A stretch of 10,679 bases of DNA from Micrococcaceae bacterium UBA6021 (GTDB lineage: Bacteria; Actinomycetota; Actinomycetes; Actinomycetales; Micrococcaceae). Shown in pieces: positions 1 to 7,001 of the stretch. Both the position numbers and the translations under genes were made by a program. Under the pieces are notes generated by a model, which was not told where the DNA came from, made no database searches, and worked only from the letters and a program-made list of their open reading frames with translations. The DNA lies in contig DIZT01000330.1 of NCBI GenBank assembly GCA_002427975.1, forward strand, positions 1 through 10,679, given 5' to 3'. Each line of letters begins with the position of its first letter. Within the stretch, counting starts at the first letter, position 1.

Positions 1-19
1 AGATGTGTATAAGAGACAG
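1..19. other. Nextera/Tn5 mosaic-end adapter (artefact)
   Basis: The first 19 bases, AGATGTGTATAAGAGACAG, are identical to the Tn5 mosaic end used in Nextera library preparation. On the minus strand the helicase frame runs into it and would be translated as spurious residues (…VSYTH). This is untrimmed sequencing adapter at a contig end, not genomic sequence and not a natural transposon end. Genomic sequence starts at about position 20. Confidence 0.96.
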
Positions 20-1700
20 GGGGGAGGGAGGCGAAGGGAGCGGAACGCCGGACCGTGGCGAACCATTCCTCCACGTCGATGGCGCCCAGGGCGGCGGCTG
101 CGACGGTCTGCTGGGCCAGGATGTCCAGCGGATTGGCGGGAACAAAGAGCCGCTCGATCTTCCCCTCGAGCATTCTCTCCACCGTGATGGCCGTGTGCAC
201 CAGGTCTGCGCGGTGCTTGGGAAACAGCACTCCCTGCGAAATTTCTCCCACCTGGTGCCCGGCACGGCCCACGCGTTGGAGCCCGCTGGCCACCGACGGC
301 GGCGATTCCACCTGGACCACGAGGTCCACGGCGCCCATGTCGATGCCCAGTTCCAAGGACGAGGTGGCCACGACGCAGCGGAGGCGGCCGGACTTGAGGT
401 CGTCCTCAATGAGTGCCCGCTGGTCCTTGGAAACCGAGCCATGGTGGGCGCGGGCCAGCAGGGGATCGGCGCCCGCTGTACTGCCGGCCTGCGCCATCAT
501 GTGGGCAGGCGTCGCGGTGGAAGCAGGGACGGAGACGGGACTGAACGCAGGGGCGCCGGGCGGAAACCCGGGGTCTGTGGCATCCGCGTCCGGCGAGTCC
601 CAACCGCCACCGACGGCGATCAGTTGCCGTTCGGCGTAGATTTCATTAAGTCGGGCAGTGAGGCGCTCGGCCAACCGGCGTGAGTTGGCGAAAACAATGG
701 TGGACTGGTTGGCCAGCACCAGGTCAACGATCTTCTCCTCCACATGGGGCCAGATCGAGGCCTGAGGCTGCAGCCCTGACGCGGGACCGGAGTCAAAGGC
801 GCCTGCAGCGCCCGGGAGATCGGACATGTCCTCCACAGGCACAGACACGGTGAGGTCCCAGTTCTTCCGCGACGGCGGGGCCACGATTTCCACCGGCGCA
901 GAACCGGCCAGGAACTGGGCCACCAGTTCGCGCGGCTCCACGGTGGCGGAAAGTCCGATCCGCTGGGCGGGCTTGGGCAGCAGCGCGTCCAGCCGTTCCA
1001 GGGAAACCGCAAGGTGCGCGCCGCGCTTGGTTCCGGCGACGGCATGGACCTCGTCAACGATGATGGTGTCCACCTCGGTGAGGGTCTCGCGCGCCCTGGA
1101 GGTGAGCATCAGAAACAACGATTCCGGCGTGGTGATGAGGATGTCCGGCGGGTTGCTCAACAGGGAGCGACGGTCCGCCGCCGTGGTGTCACCGGACCTG
1201 ACCCCCACGGTGATCAGCGGCGCCGGAAGTCCCAGCCGTTTGGCGGTCTGGGTGATCCCGATCAGGGGCGAGCGGAGGTTGCGTTCCACGTCCACGCCGA
1301 GGGCTTTCAGCGGCGAGATGTACAGGACGCGGGTCTTGCGTTTGGGCGGGCGGGGGCGCCTTCCTTTAGCCTGCACCTTGACGGGCGCTTTGACTGTCTC
1401 CTTGACCGACCCCTCGACCGGCACTGCATCCAGGCCGGGCAATTCCGGGTCAGGGGCCGGCTCCTCAACCATCAGCCGGTCCAGGGCCCACAGGAACGCC
1501 GCGAGCGTCTTGCCTGAACCGGTGGGCGCCACCACCAGCGCGTGCGAACCGGACGAGATGGCGTTCCAGGCACCGGTCTGGGCAGGCGTGGGCTCCGAAA
1601 AAGCGCCGAGAAACCAGTCGCGGGTGGGCCGGCTGAAACGGCCCATGCGAGTGCCGGGAAGGGCCTCCGGCTCCGCTCCCGGCGGTTGCTGCTCCTGCAT
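20..1700 (-). CDS. lhr: Lhr-family ATP-dependent helicase, N-terminal part (3' end cut by contig edge)
   Basis: This is a superfamily 2 DEAD/DEAH-type helicase of the Lhr (large helicase-related) family, ATP-driven 3'-5' nucleic-acid translocases linked to DNA repair or RNA processing. About 560 residues remain; full Lhr proteins are usually around 1500. Visible motifs are Walker A APTGSGKT (58-65), TPES (191-194), Walker B DEVH (216-219), SAT (251-253), then the second RecA domain with HHGSVSKDQR, LELGIDMG and motif VI QRVGRAGH. Two low-complexity inserts interrupt the core: a Pro/Lys-rich stretch at about residues 79-122 and a Pro/Ala/Ser-rich stretch before HHGSVS. The chosen ATG (1700) has GGAGGA only a base or so upstream, which is unusually close. 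The alternatives are an ATG at 1646 (MGRFSRP) and an in-frame TTG at 1760 that overlaps the stop of the upstream gene. The reading frame enters adapter sequence below position 20. Confidence 0.93.
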
Positions 1701-1756
1701 TCCTCCATCATGCCCTACCCCACCGACAGTATTGCCGGCCCAGCTGGAGGCGCGGA

Positions 1757-3256
1757 TCAACCCTGCTCGAGCCTCGGGAGATCCTTGGTGGCGGGTCCTT
1801 CAAGGAGCTTGCCGTCGGGACTGAAGCGCGAGCCGTGGAGCGGGCAGTCCCAGGTCAGTTCGCTGTCGTTCCAATGGACGATCCCGCCAAGATGCGTGCA
1901 GACGGCGGAGAGTCTGCACGTGGTGCCATCGACTGTGGAGACCGCCGCCGGCCGGGCACCGTCGCGGTAAACCTTCGCGTCGCCGTCGGCCGTTACGGGA
2001 CCTCCGGTGGTTGATTTGCCAGCCGCCATCTTCCCCCAGTCGGTGGCGAGGCGTGCGGCCACGCCGGCGTTTAAGGCAACAGCGGTCAGCGCCCCGGACG
2101 GCGCGGTCACGCGGTGATGGATGGTGGTTGCCCAGCGGAGGTGGCCGCCGAGGATGTCCGCGGAAATGCCCAGGGCGGCGGCCACAGCGTTGGTCATGCC
2201 CCACTTGTTGTAACCGGTGCCGAAGAAGATGTGGCCACGGCCCCGGGGCAGCTTGCCAAAGAACGGCATGAGGTTGGTGGCCTGGTAATCCTGGGCTGAC
2301 CACGTGTGGGTGGCCACCGCGCCGGGAAAGTGCGCGACAGCCCAGTCCAGCAGTCCCGAAAGGTGGAATTTTTCCGATCCGGTCCGCCCTGCCTGGTGCC
2401 CGTGCCCGCCCACCAGCAGGAGCCTGCGGCCGTCAGCCTCGTAGTCGCGCATTGAATGGGTTGGTTCCTCGGCGGACAGGTACATTCCGGGCGGCGGCGT
2501 GATTCCGGGAGGCAGTTCCAGGGCCGCGGCGTAGGAGCGCAAGGGCTTGAGTTTGGTGAAGTAGAGCCCGCGGTCCAGGACGGGGATTCCCGTGGCCAGA
2601 ACAACGTTGTTGGCGTTCACGATGCCCCGGTCAGTGTGGACTGCTAACGGTCCGCTCCCGGAGACATTCCGCAGCCGGGTCCCACCCACTACGCTCCCGC
2701 CGCGGGCCCGGACGTCCACCAGCAGCGTGTCCAGGATGTCCATGGGATTGATCTGGGCCTGATCGGTCAGGACCAGGGCGCCGTGAATGGGGAAGGGAAG
2801 GTGTGCATCGCGAACGTACTCCACCTCCAGGCCGGCGGTGGTTGCCGCAATAAGCTCCTCCCGGAGCAGTTCGGTCCCCTGGGCGGTGGTGGCGTACGTG
2901 TACGCATCCCGGCGTTGATACTGCGCGTGGTGTTCGTCGAGGTAGCGGAGCAGCCACGACTGCCCTTCCCTGTTGGCCTCCACGTAGGCCCCTACCTGCT
3001 TCTGCGAGTACTGCCGGGCCAGGGCGGACAGGACGGTCCCCTGCAGCACACTGACCTTCGCCGTGGTGTTCCCCGTGGTCACAGCTCCGGGAAACCTGGC
3101 CTCCACAACGAGGACTCGCTGCCCGGACCGGGCCAGCAGCAGTGCGGTGACGAGCCCGGTCAGCCCCGCCCCGGCCACCACGGTGTCGTAGCTGTTGCCC
3201 GCCTCGAACGTGTCAGAACCGAAGGTTTTCCCGCGGTCCAACCAAAGGGACGTCAT
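1757..3256 (-). CDS. FAD-dependent oxidoreductase with C-terminal Rieske [2Fe-2S] domain
   Basis: A 499-residue two-domain redox protein. The N-terminal part is a DAO-type FAD domain with a dinucleotide-binding motif GAGLTG (29-34) and the strand-2 acidic residue E52 in VLVVEA. The C-terminal part is a Rieske domain with CTHLGG and CPLHGSRF. The cluster ligands would be C453, H455, C471 and H474, matching CxH-(15)-CxxH. This architecture is known from B. subtilis YhfW-like proteins, whose substrate is not established; electron transfer between FAD and the cluster is expected. No signal peptide is visible, so it is probably cytosolic. I chose the ATG at 3256 (MTSLWLDR); an in-frame TTG at 3265 would add three residues, and neither has a strong ribosome binding site. 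Its TGA overlaps a possible TTG start of the helicase gene (TTGA), so the two may be cotranscribed. Confidence 0.93.
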   Translation of the reverse strand: MTSLWLDRGKTFGSDTFEAGNSYDTVVAGAGLTGLVTALLLARSGQRVLVVEARFPGAVTTGNTTAKVSVLQGTVLSALARQYSQKQVGAYVEANREGQSWLLRYLDEHHAQYQRRDAYTYATTAQGTELLREELIAATTAGLEVEYVRDAHLPFPIHGALVLTDQAQINPMDILDTLLVDVRARGGSVVGGTRLRNVSGSGPLAVHTDRGIVNANNVVLATGIPVLDRGLYFTKLKPLRSYAAALELPPGITPPPGMYLSAEEPTHSMRDYEADGRRLLLVGGHGHQAGRTGSEKFHLSGLLDWAVAHFPGAVATHTWSAQDYQATNLMPFFGKLPRGRGHIFFGTGYNKWGMTNAVAAALGISADILGGHLRWATTIHHRVTAPSGALTAVALNAGVAARLATDWGKMAAGKSTTGGPVTADGDAKVYRDGARPAAVSTVDGTTCRLSAVCTHLGGIVHWNDSELTWDCPLHGSRFSPDGKLLEGPATKDLPRLEQG

Positions 3257-3298
3257 GGAAGCCAACTGTACATTTCATGAGCGGTCGGGCCCATGGGC

Positions 3299-3931
3299 CT
3301 AGGCGGGCTGGAACGCTCCGACGCTCAGGAGCGTGATGTTCGCGTTGCTGCAGGCGCTGGTGGGCTGCGGCAGGAACAAAGACGCCGTGTCTTCCGGAGG
3401 GTAGATACGGTAACCGGCCGCGTTTACCAGGCTGCAGTCGCTGTAGTTTGCCGCCTGGGTGTAGCGGAGCACGGATGATCCGGTCTGCCCCGGGGCAAGC
3501 AGGACGTCCGCGACCGGGGTGGTTTCGTCGCGTGCCGCCGGCGCGCCGATGGGTTCGCCGTCGGCATTGGCCGTCAAGGATACGCCCGGGTAGCCCTTGA
3601 GCAGGCAGGGCGCAGAGCCGGTATTGGTGAGGTTCAGCTTCATGTAGACGCTGCCCGCCGCGCCGCCGCCGGTTGCGTCAGTTGCCGCCGACAGCGTGGC
3701 CGCCTTGCAGAGGGCCGGACCGGCCGGCGCGCTGGTCCCGGACGAGGACGACGACGGAGACTGGGACGGGCTCGGGGACGCCGGCGTGGTGGAGGGGCTG
3801 GCGGAGCTGGTGCCCGGCGTCGTCGTGCTTTGGGCCTGCGGCCCCAGCCAGCCGCACCCGCTGAGCATCAGCGCCGCCGCGGCGGCCGCCGTCGTAAAAA
3901 CAAACATCCGTGACATTCGCTGAGACCTCAT
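3299..3931 (-). CDS. DUF4232 domain lipoprotein
   Basis: A 210-residue exported lipoprotein. The signal peptide has basic residues (R2, R5, R8), an alanine-rich hydrophobic core and the lipobox LSGC (23-26), so C26 should be lipidated and anchor the protein to the outer face of the membrane. Residues about 32-70 are a Ser/Thr/Pro linker. The rest matches the DUF4232 pattern common in Actinobacteria, with LxLTNTGSAPCLLKGYPGV and four cysteines (C75, C109, C166, C194) that probably form two disulfides. Function is unknown. The start is uncertain: ATG 3931 has no clear ribosome binding site, while ATG 3916 (MSRMFVF) has GAGG about nine bases upstream and would still leave a complete signal peptide. 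It lies 42 bases before the FAD-Rieske gene on the same strand. Confidence 0.9.
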   Translation of the reverse strand: MRSQRMSRMFVFTTAAAAAALMLSGCGWLGPQAQSTTTPGTSSASPSTTPASPSPSQSPSSSSSGTSAPAGPALCKAATLSAATDATGGGAAGSVYMKLNLTNTGSAPCLLKGYPGVSLTANADGEPIGAPAARDETTPVADVLLAPGQTGSSVLRYTQAANYSDCSLVNAAGYRIYPPEDTASLFLPQPTSACSNANITLLSVGAFQPA

Positions 3932-3990
3932 GCCATAACATTTGCGGCCCGCGTGGCTGGAGTCAACGACGCCACGGGTCCGCGGGAGGA

Positions 3991-4025
3991 TTTGATGCCC
4001 GGATCGTGATCATCCGGGCATCAAA
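3991..4025 (-). terminator. Stem-loop after ycnI, probable terminator
   Basis: TTTGATGCCCGGAT (3991-4004) and ATCCGGGCATCAAA (4012-4025) form a perfect 14-bp stem with a 7-base loop. It begins 9 bases past the ycnI stop codon and precedes the DUF4232 gene. No T tract follows on either strand, so it would be a U-less stem terminator or a transcript-end stabiliser. It probably separates the ycnI unit from the lipoprotein gene. Confidence 0.7.
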
Positions 4026-4034
4026 CCCTCGATG

Positions 4035-4784
4035 CTACCGGGCGGATTCCTCGCGGCGCTTTGCCCCGGTGCGGGCCAAAGCCACGCCGCCGAGGGCCAG
4101 TCCGCCGAGCCCGGCAGCAAGGCCCGTCCAGCTGCGGGCGTCCGCGCCGCTGTCAGTCACCGCGGCTGCCTGCTCGGTGGCATTGGCGTCGCTGGCGGGG
4201 GCCGTGGAAGCAGCGGCGCCGTGGCCGTCCGCGCTGGCCGCTTCGGTGATGGTGATGGACGGCGCCGGGGCCTTCAGCGAGTGCGGGTCCTGGCCGTCCT
4301 TGGCGATCTCGGACCAGTCGGTCTGCCCCGTTTCGCACGACTGCAGCGTGGGGAAGTAGAGCGTGGAACCGGCGGCGTTGGGCAGCTTCACCGACAGCAC
4401 CAGGGCATCGCGCAGCTCGTGGTCCAGCGGAGTCTTGGCCGTGTAGACGATCTGGCTGGTGCGTTTGGTGATGGACGTGCCGTCGGCCAGTTTCTTGGGC
4501 TCGGCGAGCTGCTCGGTCACCTTTTCCACGGTCCAGTTGGGGTTCACCGTGGGCTGGGCATCGTTGAGTTCGGCCGGCAGGGTGATGGCCACCTTGGTGG
4601 TGCCGGACTCAGCGCAGCCGTGCGGGATGCCGAAGGTCAGGAGTGCGTAGGAATTGGCGGCGGTCTTGTCTGGGGTGACGCCGACGTGGGCCGACGCGCC
4701 GGCTGCGGCGGTCAGGATCAGGACGGCTGCGCCGCCGGTGGCTGCTGCCGCGGTGAGGGTGCGGCGGAGGAATGTGGTGGTCAT
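4035..4784 (-). CDS. ycnI: YcnI-family (DUF1775) copper-binding protein
   Basis: A 249-residue exported protein. A signal peptide (basic RR at 7-8, hydrophobic 11-29) ends in ASA, which leaves H33 as the new N-terminus in HVGVTP. In characterised YcnI proteins this N-terminal histidine binds Cu(II) in a monohistidine brace. The domain spans about 33-180 with C57 and C150, placed to form a disulfide, and W84 and W157 conserved in position. An Ala/Ser/Thr-rich linker follows, then a single C-terminal transmembrane segment (about 220-238) and a basic tail, so the domain faces outward. The ATG at 4784 is supported by GAAAGG at suitable spacing; the frame continues upstream but that extension is low-complexity and unlike the family. 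The gene follows a histidine-containing membrane protein gene by 86 bases. Known role: copper trafficking at the cell surface. Confidence 0.93.
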   Translation of the reverse strand: MTTTFLRRTLTAAAATGGAAVLILTAAAGASAHVGVTPDKTAANSYALLTFGIPHGCAESGTTKVAITLPAELNDAQPTVNPNWTVEKVTEQLAEPKKLADGTSITKRTSQIVYTAKTPLDHELRDALVLSVKLPNAAGSTLYFPTLQSCETGQTDWSEIAKDGQDPHSLKAPAPSITITEAASADGHGAAASTAPASDANATEQAAAVTDSGADARSWTGLAAGLGGLALGGVALARTGAKRREESAR

Positions 4785-4801
4785 GGGGTCGCCTTTCGGG
4801 C

Positions 4802-4822
4802 GCACGCCGGAATGGGGCGTGC
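4802..4822 (-). promoter_or_regulatory. Hairpin in the ycnI leader
   Basis: GCACGCC (4802-4808) and GGCGTGC (4816-4822) form a perfect 7-bp stem with a 7-base loop. On the minus-strand transcript the hairpin ends a few bases before the ycnI Shine-Dalgarno sequence. It could affect translation of ycnI or stop part of the transcription coming from the upstream membrane gene, or it could be an operator. No U tract follows it. The structure is seen directly; the role is inferred. Confidence 0.45.
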
Positions 4823-4870
4823 AGAGGTACGGGTGAGGCCCGCAGCCTGCGGAAGTGCGGTGCGGGCGGG

Positions 4871-5509
4871 TTAGGAAAGCACGACGGCGGAAGGCGGGCC
4901 GCGCCGGCTGTCTTGCCTTAGGTTCCGCCAGGGGCGGAGGGGGAGAACCGCCGTTGGGCCGGGCACCGCCGGCAGCGTACCGGCGTCGGGCGTTATTGCC
5001 TCGGGGAGCCGGACGAGGGGCCTCAGCCACGCGGCCAGTGCCCATAGCGCCGCCTCACCCTTGGCAAGCAGGAGGGCGCACGCGGCGGTGGCGAGTGCGT
5101 GGGTGAGAAGCATCAGGATGCCCGCGACGGAACCGGGATCATGGACATGGCCGGACCCCGCAACGACCGGTGCGGTGGCCATCTGGGCGGCGCCGGCGAA
5201 ATGGGCTTCATGGAGCCCGGAGGCAGCCACGCTGACTGCCGTACCCGGCGAACTGAACGCCGTGAAGGCTTCGTGCAGGACGAACTGTCCCGCGCCGAGG
5301 ACTGTGATCATGGCCGGAAAGTTGAGCCTCAGCCTTGTGGCGGTGGTGGCCGCCAGCACTGTCAGCGCAAGCACAGCCAGCAGAATGCCTGGGGACGGGA
5401 GGTCCCCGCCGCCGGCCACATGGGCGCCCGCGGCAAGGGTGAGGGCTCCGGTCGAGAGGGACGCGGCGCGGAGGAAATGGAAGGGGGGCCGGGCGTGGTT
5501 GGTGCGCAC
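4871..5509 (-). CDS. Multi-pass membrane protein next to ycnI, possible copper role
   Basis: A 212-residue integral membrane protein with four or five hydrophobic segments at about 13-33, 40-60, 64-84, 128-149 and 150-170. Histidines occur in or beside the segments (H30, H79, H100, H103, H121, H123, H137), including HEAF, HEAHF and HVHD. These could be metal ligands. The C-terminal tail from about 171 is Pro/Arg-rich and probably cytosolic. The start is a GTG at 5509 with a strong GGGAGGA immediately upstream at good spacing. It precedes ycnI on the same strand by 86 bases and is probably cotranscribed with it. I know of no characterised function; a copper-linked role is inferred from the neighbour and the histidines. 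Confidence 0.8.
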   Translation of the reverse strand: MRTNHARPPFHFLRAASLSTGALTLAAGAHVAGGGDLPSPGILLAVLALTVLAATTATRLRLNFPAMITVLGAGQFVLHEAFTAFSSPGTAVSVAASGLHEAHFAGAAQMATAPVVAGSGHVHDPGSVAGILMLLTHALATAACALLLAKGEAALWALAAWLRPLVRLPEAITPDAGTLPAVPGPTAVLPLRPWRNLRQDSRRGPPSAVVLS

Positions 5510-5569
5510 GGATCCTCCCTCGTTTTGGCATTTTGCCGCCCGGTGACGTTGTTCAGCTGCGTACAGATG

Positions 5570-6931
5570 CTACCGGATATTCGGTGCTCTCCCGGTCCGG
5601 GAGAGGCCGTGCAGGGCGATCACGTTGGACGCGGTTTCTGTGGCGTCGGATGGCCCGTCCGGCAACTTCAAGAAACCCATTGCCAGGTCGACGCACTGGA
5701 TGGCCACCGGGGGAACGCGGTAATGAGTCTCCGCCGCCACCAATCCCAGTTCGTCGAGCAAGGTCAGTTTGTGCTGTGCCTCCAGGGCTGCGAATGACGC
5801 GTAGATCGCTTCGAGGCCCGCTTCTTCGAGTTCCGTGTCCTCGAGTTCCGTGTCCTCGAGGTCTATGTGCTGAAGCAATGCGGCTTCAAGGTCCGTCGAC
5901 GCCATTCTTTCGAGTTCCGCCACGGGCATCGGCTCATCGGTGGTGCCGTAGCTGAGGACGGCCAGCACTGTTCCGGCCACCGCTTCCTGGTCCCACACCT
6001 GGTCCGCGTCCGTGAGGACCCCGACCAGGAGGGCCACCGAAAGCATGCGGCGGATGGTGAGCCGTTCTTCGATTCCCGGGCTGTTCCAGGCGGCCGCTTC
6101 CGGGCCAGGAACGGCACGCGTGGAGGTTAGTCTAATGAGGCCGGCACCCACCAGGGCAGACCAGATGTCGCGGAGCACCGGCACGTCGAACATGGTGCCC
6201 ACCTCCAGCGGCGTTTCCGGCTGGCTCCCGGCAGCTTCCAAACCTGGGAGTGGGAGGGCGCGGCGCGCAGCACGCTTTCCACGGGCCAGGACTCCGACGG
6301 CTGCGGCTGCCGGTTCGATGTCCTTTAACCTCAAGGCACCCGTGCCCGTGACTTCCTTGCCGGTTCCGAGCCATTCCAGAAGTGCCGACGCCCGCTGGAT
6401 CAACGGCATCGCATTGAACGCAGCGTCCTGGTGTTTGTCGCTGAGGACAGGGACTTGGATAACCGGCAAGTGCGGGACTGCCGAGGCGATACCGCGTCCC
6501 AGCACTGAATGGAGTTCCTCGTAGGCGTCGTCCGTGCCGCTCCAGCGGCCGGTCCCTTTCAGGAAATGGATGTACGAGTGCAGGGCGAAGTAGATGTCGT
6601 CGAAGGCCTCATCCATTTCGTCGGGGTCCAAGGAGACGGCAATTGCTCCGGCCGCTTCCTCCACGCTTTCACTGTCAATGGCGGTGGCCGAACTCGAACC
6701 ATTGATGGCGTGCTGGGCAGTGAGGAAGAGTTTGACAAGTTCAAGGCACTCAAAGGCATCGGCAGGATCAGGGTTTTCGGTGCCGTGCCATTGAATGAAC
6801 TCAAGGGCGAGGGAATCGATGACGCGATGGTTCATCAGCAACTGCAGGGGCATCTTGGGGGCAGACGGTACAGCCCTCAGGTGCCGCTGGTTTTTGTGCT
6901 TGCTCTTGGATTTCCCGGTCTTCTTGGTCAA
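5570..6931 (-). CDS. Conserved-looking protein of unknown function, 453 aa
   Basis: A soluble-looking, mostly helical acidic protein with a very basic N-terminus (KKTGKSKSKHKNQR, residues 3-16) that could contact nucleic acid or be disordered. No signal peptide, membrane segment or catalytic motif is recognisable. The body is rich in Ala, Leu and Glu. A short repeat ELEDT/ELEDT/ELEEA lies at about residues 358-370, encoded by a 15-base tandem repeat. The start is a TTG at 6931, supported by GGAGG six bases upstream; the first in-frame ATG (MPLQLL) is 26 codons in and would remove the basic tail. It lies 70 bases after the flavoprotein gene and 60 bases before the membrane protein gene, all on the same strand. 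Function unknown. Confidence 0.82.
   Translation of the reverse strand: MTKKTGKSKSKHKNQRHLRAVPSAPKMPLQLLMNHRVIDSLALEFIQWHGTENPDPADAFECLELVKLFLTAQHAINGSSSATAIDSESVEEAAGAIAVSLDPDEMDEAFDDIYFALHSYIHFLKGTGRWSGTDDAYEELHSVLGRGIASAVPHLPVIQVPVLSDKHQDAAFNAMPLIQRASALLEWLGTGKEVTGTGALRLKDIEPAAAAVGVLARGKRAARRALPLPGLEAAGSQPETPLEVGTMFDVPVLRDIWSALVGAGLIRLTSTRAVPGPEAAAWNSPGIEERLTIRRMLSVALLVGVLTDADQVWDQEAVAGTVLAVLSYGTTDEPMPVAELERMASTDLEAALLQHIDLEDTELEDTELEEAGLEAIYASFAALEAQHKLTLLDELGLVAAETHYRVPPVAIQCVDLAMGFLKLPDGPSDATETASNVIALHGLSRTGRAPNIR
5826..5860. repeat. 15-bp in-frame tandem repeat, 2.3 copies
   Basis: TCGAGTTCCGTGTCC occurs at 5826-5840 and identically at 5841-5855, followed by a partial third copy TCGAG at 5856-5860. 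The period is a multiple of three, so a change in copy number keeps the reading frame. On the minus strand it encodes the repeated pentapeptide ELEDT in the 453-residue protein. A diverged TTTCGAGTTCCG copy lies near 5908. Confidence 0.85.
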
Positions 6932-7001
6932 GGATTGCCTCCGGTCTGAGCTGGAAGTCGCCCCAAGTTCTTTGCCGGGGATGACTGCGGATGGAACGAG
7001 C

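Noticed and set aside
1..19. A natural Tn5-like transposon end
   Set aside because: Its position exactly at the window end, its identity to the commercial mosaic end and the absence of any transposase point to library adapter.
826..1824. A 332-codon plus-strand open frame
   Set aside because: It lies opposite the Lhr helicase, whose motifs are unmistakable. The antisense translation is Arg/Ser/Gly-rich with no family resemblance.
3288..3299. 12-base palindrome GGCCCATGGGCC between the lipoprotein and FAD-Rieske genes
   Set aside because: As RNA it allows only a 4-bp stem with a 4-base loop and has no T tract, so it is not supported as a terminator. GC-rich palindromes of this size arise by chance.
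4785..5045. An 87-residue N-terminal extension of YcnI
   Set aside because: The extension is Pro/Arg-rich and would bury the signal peptide. The ATG at 4784 has its own ribosome binding site and gives a standard exported protein.
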